DNA from: Elusimicrobium minutum Pei191
GTDB taxonomy: Bacteria; Elusimicrobiota; Elusimicrobia; Elusimicrobiales; Elusimicrobiaceae
DNA: 64,000 nt
Direction: 5' to 3'
NCBI RefSeq assembly: GCF_000020145.1
Contig: NC_010644.1
Span: forward strand, 1,054,001-1,118,000
The notes below the pieces were generated by a model. It saw only the letters and a list, made by a program, of their open reading frames with translations, did not search any database and was not told the DNA's origin. Positions 59,385 to 64,000 of the stretch are shown here, piece after piece; position 1 is the stretch's first letter; each line of letters opens with the position of its first letter. Both the position numbers and the translations under genes were made by a program.

Positions 59385-59648
59385 TCATATTTTATGGGGA
59401 TATCTTTTTTTAATCACCCTGTACCCTAATATACCATAAATCAAAGCTAAAATACATAAGCCCGCGAACTCAAACGCCATAGCGCTAAAAGGCGCGCTCA
59501 TAATATAAAGCCTTATCACTCCGTCTATACCGAAAGTATTGGGTATAAAGACGCTGAAAATTTGTATAACTTTAGGCATTAAATACCTGGGCCACACCGC
59601 GCCTGAGGAAAACAAAACCGCCATGGAACTTACTATAATTAAAAGCAT
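59385..59648 (-). CDS. C-terminal part of the split ABC-2 permease
   Basis: 87 residues, hydrophobic (LLIIVSSMAVLFSSGAVWPR, then FSVFIPNTFGIDGVIRLYIM and LCILALIYGILGYRVIKKR). These are the last helices of an ABC-2 permease of the YhhJ/YbhS type. The frame overlaps the N-terminal part by 10 bases and its ATG has AGAGGG eight bases upstream, so it could be translated separately. See the entry for the N-terminal part. Confidence 0.7.
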   Translation of the reverse strand: MLLIIVSSMAVLFSSGAVWPRYLMPKVIQIFSVFIPNTFGIDGVIRLYIMSAPFSAMAFEFAGLCILALIYGILGYRVIKKRYPHKI

Positions 59649-60520
59649 GGAGGTTTCCCTCTCTTTAAAAAACCGGAAAGGAAAATCCCTAAAAATATGA
59701 CGGCAAACATAAAAGGCGTTAAATAAAGCATCATAGCCAAAATATTATCCCCGCCGGTAAAACCAAACACTCTGTACATAATCACAAAAAGATAAACAAA
59801 ATAAATCAGGCCGAAAAATAAAAATGTTAAAACTTTAGACGCGAAAATATGCCAGACTTTTGTGTTTTTCTTATATTTCTTTTTACTTTCCCTTAACGTA
59901 CCGGCGCGCATGCCTATGCCTATTAAAAGAATTTGGTGTATTATAACCAAAAATACCGCCGGCACAACATATTCCGTATATCCGCCGGAAGGATTGTGCA
60001 AATTTTTAGTTATAAGTTTTACCGGGCTTCGCATATAAGGAGAGTAGCGGCCCGCTCCTTTGGCCTGCAGTTTTTTTATTTCAATAGAGGCCGACATTGT
60101 TTTTATAACCCTTTGCGCGGCTGATGAAACCTGCTTATAATAAATTAAATAACTGCCGTCGGTATAAATTTTTACCTGCTGCGGCTTGCCTTTTAAAATG
60201 TTTTTTTGAAAATCGTTATCAATATAAATAATGCCGTAAACCTGCCTGGCTGACAAAGCTTTACGGGCGGAAACCAAATCCGTATGCTGTTTAACTACTA
60301 TTTCCTCGGTAGAGTCAAGCATTCTTATAAGCGTTCTGGAATTTGAAGTATCGTCCATGTCAATAACGGCAACGGGAATGTCGCGCACAGTAGCCTGTGA
60401 GTACGGCAAAGGATAAAAAAAGGAATAAAACAAAGGCCCGCCAATCATCAGCACCATAATGCCTTTGTCCATAAACAAAGCTCTTATTTCTTTATAAAAA
60501 AGGCGAATGACCTCTTGCAT
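59639..60520 (-). CDS. ABC-2 type permease, N-terminal part (frame interrupted)
   Basis: 293 residues from the ATG at 60520, which overlaps the stop of the upstream permease (TAATG). One N-terminal helix, a large extracytoplasmic domain (DIPVAVIDMDDTSNSRTLIR onward), then helices ending FLGIFLSGFLKRGKPPCF. Homologues continue here through about 90 more residues, which are present in the -1 frame as the next ORF. The heptamer T TTT TTA (59666-59672, minus strand) lies at the junction; a -1 slip there reads SGFFKERETSMLLII, which fits the family. It could be a programmed frameshift, a mutation or an assembly error. Confidence 0.75.
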   Translation of the reverse strand: MQEVIRLFYKEIRALFMDKGIMVLMIGGPLFYSFFYPLPYSQATVRDIPVAVIDMDDTSNSRTLIRMLDSTEEIVVKQHTDLVSARKALSARQVYGIIYIDNDFQKNILKGKPQQVKIYTDGSYLIYYKQVSSAAQRVIKTMSASIEIKKLQAKGAGRYSPYMRSPVKLITKNLHNPSGGYTEYVVPAVFLVIIHQILLIGIGMRAGTLRESKKKYKKNTKVWHIFASKVLTFLFFGLIYFVYLFVIMYRVFGFTGGDNILAMMLYLTPFMFAVIFLGIFLSGFLKRGKPPCF

Positions 60521-61695
60521 TATGATGCCCCCCAAGAAGATTCATCTACCGTCCAGCGGGCAAAAAGCTTGCTTCCTACAAAAAAGAAAACAGCGCCCAG
60601 GCCAAGCATTATAAGCACGGCGTTAATGCTGCCTGAAGTGCCAGAACCTCTTATAGCTTCGTTAATTAGAATTCTGTTAAAATGCGTACCCGGCAGAAAA
60701 AAAGCCCACATCCTGGCAAGAAGCGGCATAGCTTCAAGCGGGAAGGTAACCCCGAAATAAGCAAAAGCGGGCGCAGAATATATTCCCGCCATGCTAAGCC
60801 CCATTCTTAAACTTTTTGTAAGGCCGGATATCAAAACCCCTATGGAAGAGCAGAAAAAAGTAAAAGCCGCGCCGCCTAAAATTATCATAATAACGCTGCC
60901 TCTTAAAGGTATTTTAAAAAATATAAATAAAACAGAAAGCATTAAAGCTGCCTGCGCGATATATAAAACTATATAAACCGCCATTTTGGCGTTGATTACA
61001 CGAAAAGGATGTTTGTTTACAAGGCTGCCTATCTGCCTGGCGCTGCCTGTTTTAAGTTCCGTTAGAAGAGAGTAAACCAAAGTAAGCGATACAAATAACT
61101 GTAAAAGAGCCGGCACAAGCCCCAAAACAAGAAAATATATATAGTTGCTTTGCGGGTTATATAAAATGCTTTCGGTTACTCCTATAGGCGTTGTAAAAGC
61201 CTCGTCTAAATAAGAAGGCGCTCCCATGGCAGATAAAACCTGGGTTCTGTATTTTAAGGAAAAATCGTCAACCGCGCCTATTATCCCCTTAGAGGCAACC
61301 CCTCCCACAAGCAGGTACTGGTTGCTTATATATGCCGTTACGGAACCGCTTTTGTTTTTTAAAAGATCTTTTTGGAAGTCCGCGTCAATATTAATAACGG
61401 CAAAAATTTTACCTCTCTGCATTAAATCTTTAGCCCGGGTAAGATTATCCGTGTAATAAGCGACACGCAAAAACGGACTTGCGTCAAAATTGCGTATAAG
61501 TTCTTTGGATTGCGCGGTTTTGCTGTTGTCGTTAACGGCTATAGGAATACGGCGTATTACCGCGTTTGAGAAGATTGTCGTTATTATGCCAAGAATTATA
61601 AGCGGGTACGCCAGGCAATAAAAAGCCACCAATTTCTTTTTCTTAAAAACAAATTGGATTTCACGCTTTATTATGTACCATATTTTATAATGCAT
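60520..61695 (-). CDS. ABC-2 type permease (full length)
   Basis: 391 residues: one N-terminal helix (KLVAFYCLAYPLIILGIITT), a large extracytoplasmic domain (RIPIAVNDNSKTAQSKELIR), then five helices including VLGLVPALLQLFVSLTLVYS and GAAFTFFCSSIGVLISGL. This is the YbhR/YhhJ type that pairs with an HlyD protein and an ABC ATPase. No ATPase gene is present between positions 58985 and 64000. It starts seven bases after the HlyD stop. Confidence 0.85.
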   Translation of the reverse strand: MHYKIWYIIKREIQFVFKKKKLVAFYCLAYPLIILGIITTIFSNAVIRRIPIAVNDNSKTAQSKELIRNFDASPFLRVAYYTDNLTRAKDLMQRGKIFAVINIDADFQKDLLKNKSGSVTAYISNQYLLVGGVASKGIIGAVDDFSLKYRTQVLSAMGAPSYLDEAFTTPIGVTESILYNPQSNYIYFLVLGLVPALLQLFVSLTLVYSLLTELKTGSARQIGSLVNKHPFRVINAKMAVYIVLYIAQAALMLSVLFIFFKIPLRGSVIMIILGGAAFTFFCSSIGVLISGLTKSLRMGLSMAGIYSAPAFAYFGVTFPLEAMPLLARMWAFFLPGTHFNRILINEAIRGSGTSGSINAVLIMLGLGAVFFFVGSKLFARWTVDESSWGAS

Positions 61696-61702
61696 AAACA
61701 GT

Positions 61703-62683
61703 TTATTTTCTTACTTTAAATAAGGCGGTCATACCCTGGCGTAGGCCTTCAATTTTTTCATCTGGTCTCAGACGCACCTCAAAAGTTTTTAAGTCAAAAT
61801 CACCGCTGGTTTTTGTAGCGCTCCATACAGCGAAATCACCCATTTTAGATATATAGGAAACTTTAAATTTATATTTATGGCTGCCCAGCGCGGGGATTCG
61901 CACTTCTATTACCTGGTCCATCTTTATATTTTTTAAAAGATCTTCACGCATATTAAAAGTAAGCCAAACGTCATCAAGGTTGAGCATTGTTATAATAGCG
62001 AACCCCGCTGACACAAGTTCGCCCCGTTCAACCACAACGCTGCTTATTTCCCCGTCTATAGGAGCTACTAAAGTTGTTTCCCCCACGTAACTTTTTATTT
62101 CGGCTACAGCGCCTAAAGACTGGTCTTTAGCGGCACGGGCGGCCGTTTTATCTTCAACCCTGGTTCCCGTTATAGCCATATCATAACGGGCTTTGGCGGC
62201 TTCAGTGTCGCTTTTGGCGGCGTTATACTGCGCTTGGGCCTCGTCATTTTTTTGGGCGGAAACCACGCCGCCTAAATATAACTCGTTAACTCTATCATAG
62301 GTTTTTTTAGCAAGGTCTTCCGCCACTAAAGTTTTTTGCCAAAGGCTGTAAGCGGCAGTTTTGTCCTCTTCCCTGGTACCCGTTTGCGCTTTTTTATACT
62401 GCGCTTCCGCCATGCGGGAAGCGGCCAAAGCCTGTTCTGACTTGGCCATAATCTCAGGTGAATCTATTTTAGCAAGCACGGTTCCCTGCTTAACAAAGTC
62501 CCCTTCCGTTACAAAAACTTCCTCAATACGGCCCGTTACTTTCGGGGCTACGCTTATTTGCCTTATAACAACTTCGCCCTGTAAAATAAGATATTTAGGC
62601 TTAAATATAAAAAACAAAATTATAAGCGTAAAAACTATTAATGACCCTATTATTATTTTCCTGGCAGATTTAAACTTCAACAT
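61703..62683 (-). CDS. HlyD/membrane fusion protein
   Basis: 326 residues: N-terminal signal-anchor (RKIIIGSLIVFTLIILFFIF), lipoyl halves VTGRIEEVFVTEGDFVKQGT and ISSVVVERGELVSAGFAIIT, and a coiled-coil hairpin between (about 80-200) that holds two similar repeats (TGTREEDKTAA and TGTRVEDKTAA). The beta-barrel domain follows (DVWLTFNMREDLL). It bridges the inner-membrane ABC-2 permeases and the TolC protein encoded next to it. Confidence 0.9.
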   Translation of the reverse strand: MLKFKSARKIIIGSLIVFTLIILFFIFKPKYLILQGEVVIRQISVAPKVTGRIEEVFVTEGDFVKQGTVLAKIDSPEIMAKSEQALAASRMAEAQYKKAQTGTREEDKTAAYSLWQKTLVAEDLAKKTYDRVNELYLGGVVSAQKNDEAQAQYNAAKSDTEAAKARYDMAITGTRVEDKTAARAAKDQSLGAVAEIKSYVGETTLVAPIDGEISSVVVERGELVSAGFAIITMLNLDDVWLTFNMREDLLKNIKMDQVIEVRIPALGSHKYKFKVSYISKMGDFAVWSATKTSGDFDLKTFEVRLRPDEKIEGLRQGMTALFKVRK

Positions 62684-62717
62684 TATTGGTATCCTCCAAA
62701 TTCACGGCTCGCTTTTT

Positions 62718-64000
62718 TTAAAGACATTTGCCCTGGTATTTGGCAAAGTCCTGTGTCCGCCCGGTTAAGCTGAGCAGGTTTGAAAGCGACACGACAAAAT
62801 CGTATGAAGCGGACAAACTGTCCAACTCCGCTTTTAAAAGCTGGGTTCTTGCCATATTTACTTCTAAAGAGGTTCCCGTACCCGCTTTGTAAGCCAAAGT
62901 TCTCATTCTTAAAAATTCTTTGGCAAATTTAATTTCCTCACGCACAGCCTCATAATTATAAACGGCGTTTAACATTTTTTTATGAAAATGTTCTACGTAA
63001 GTATCAATGTCTTTTAACTGTTTTTCTTTTAAGAAATCAACCATTTCCCTTTGGCGTTTTGCGGCTTTGCTTCTGTTGTATCCGCCAAAACCTTCAAAAA
63101 TATTCCATTCAAAACCTACGCCGTAAGCGTATTCCGGTTCTAAAATAGTTAAATCATGCTCATGCAGTTCGCGCGTTCCGAATAAATAAACGGAAGGCAT
63201 AAACGTGGATTTTTGCGCCTTTATATTGGCGTCGGCCGCTTTCTTTTTAGAATTTAAAATTCTTAAAGAATAGTGGTTTTGAAAAGCCAGTTTTTTAAAG
63301 TATTCCAAAGTATCAACGTCCTCTTTATGGCATACAAATAAATCTGAAACCGTGTTAACGGGCTCACTCTCAGACAATAGGCTTTGCAGCATAACTGAGG
63401 CGAGTTCCCGGTCGTTTAAAGAGGAGTTAAAATCCCTTCTGGCCTGTGTATAGGAAAGATCGGCCGACATTTTTTCCACCTTTGCTATAGTACCCGCTTT
63501 AAACATTTTTGCGCTGTTATCGGCGTGCTCCCTTGTGCTGTTCATATATTCGCGTCTTACTTTTACCACTTTTTTAGCCAGCATGGCGCGGAAATATTTT
63601 GTACTTACATCAACCAAAACATTATCGCGCGCGCCGTCAAGTTTGGCCACGGCTTCTTCTAAAGAAGATTTCGCCGCTATATTAGCCGCCCTTATTTTAC
63701 CCCCCGTAAAAACCGGCATTGACGCAACAGCCTGCGCCTTAAAAAAATTATCGTCTTGAACCTGAGTGTAAAAATCAGGCAAAATAACAGACGGAGGATA
63801 AAGCGGCTGTATAGCGTCCCTTATAGAATTTAAATCTATGCCTATAGGGTCATTTATCCTTGTGTATTTGCCCTGTACGCCTATTTTTGGAAAATACAGT
63901 CCCGCAGCGGCCCTGTTTTCCGCCGCCGCGCGGTAAACGTCTTTTTGAACGGCTAAAATATTTTCATCAATCGCTAAAGTGCGGTTTAAAGCGTTTTCAA
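62718..64000 (-). CDS. TolC family outer-membrane efflux protein, 5' end outside the window
   Basis: The frame stays open to the right edge, so the N-terminus is missing. In-window sequence starts ENALNRTLAIDENILAVQKD and continues AAGLYFPKIGVQGKYTRIND; a later TTG is only an internal codon. Typical TolC features: LYFPKIG near the start, SLRILNSKKKAADANIKAQK, and LRMRTLAYKAGTGTSLEVNM in the second repeat. It forms the outer-membrane channel for the HlyD/ABC-2 exporter that follows in the operon. Confidence 0.88.
   Translation of the reverse strand, partial: ENALNRTLAIDENILAVQKDVYRAAAENRAAAGLYFPKIGVQGKYTRINDPIGIDLNSIRDAIQPLYPPSVILPDFYTQVQDDNFFKAQAVASMPVFTGGKIRAANIAAKSSLEEAVAKLDGARDNVLVDVSTKYFRAMLAKKVVKVRREYMNSTREHADNSAKMFKAGTIAKVEKMSADLSYTQARRDFNSSLNDRELASVMLQSLLSESEPVNTVSDLFVCHKEDVDTLEYFKKLAFQNHYSLRILNSKKKAADANIKAQKSTFMPSVYLFGTRELHEHDLTILEPEYAYGVGFEWNIFEGFGGYNRSKAAKRQREMVDFLKEKQLKDIDTYVEHFHKKMLNAVYNYEAVREEIKFAKEFLRMRTLAYKAGTGTSLEVNMARTQLLKAELDSLSASYDFVVSLSNLLSLTGRTQDFAKYQGKCL

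Noticed and set aside
63535-63782. Start of the TolC gene at the TTG near 63782
   Set aside because: The frame remains open upstream with clear TolC-like sequence to the window edge, so the start lies outside.

Overview
This window looks like a chromosome segment of an Elusimicrobium-type bacterium (phylum Elusimicrobiota). That is an inference from gene content: PPi-dependent phosphofructokinase, the DapL lysine/peptidoglycan route, a PilE-like pseudopilin standing alone among metabolic genes, many Gram-negative outer-membrane barrels and lipoproteins, and an AT-rich genome. No rRNA, tRNA, CRISPR array or insertion sequence was found.

Region 1 (1 to about 22,800) is the right-hand part of a lambda-like prophage; its left end lies outside the window. 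Nearly all genes run leftward in overlapping ATGA/TAATG pairs. In transcription order from 19,343 they are: small early genes, an SbcC/RecF-like ATPase, RecE-like exonuclease and RecT annealing protein, VRR-NUC nuclease, replication organizer, DnaC-like loader, a large group of methyltransferases and Lar-like anti-restriction proteins, a radical SAM protein, then packaging genes (terminase, a portal/minor-head fusion and a ClpP-like prohead protease cut by the window edge). A lysogeny block runs rightward: XRE/S24 repressor, a two-helix membrane protein, a secreted BamE-like protein and a tyrosine integrase. Divergent promoters sit at 19,649-19,714. The leader of the leftward operon holds a candidate lysine/arginine-rich peptide and a branched terminator, a layout like lambda N/tL. 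At least eleven small genes shorter than about 60 codons are annotated in the prophage.

Region 2 (about 22,800-34,100) holds small envelope and stress genes, a TIKI/ChaN-like secreted protein and outer-membrane barrels, then a three-gene leftward natural-product operon: an ATP-grasp ligase, a one-module NRPS (C-A-PCP-TE) and an MFS exporter. The ATP-grasp protein ends in about 87 residues that match the NRPS adenylation domain and stop at its hinge.

Region 3 (about 34,400-58,900) is mostly housekeeping: cupin/HxlR pair, FadL-like porin, lipoproteins, phasin-like protein with UbiB kinase, a second TIKI/ChaN-like protein, PPi-PFK, an Orn/Lys/Arg decarboxylase, beta-carbonic anhydrase, an LplT-Aas fusion whose acyltransferase motif has Gln in place of the catalytic His, a D-2-hydroxyacid dehydrogenase, DapL and DapF, thioredoxin, nitroreductase, pilin-like protein, thymidine kinase, a LexA-type repressor and a large outer-membrane barrel.

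Region 4 (58,900-64,000) is a chagasin-like lipoprotein and a leftward efflux operon (TolC, HlyD and two ABC-2 permeases). The second permease is split by a -1 frame change that coincides with a U UUU UUA slippery heptamer. Strong GC hairpins with T-runs separate most convergent host genes.
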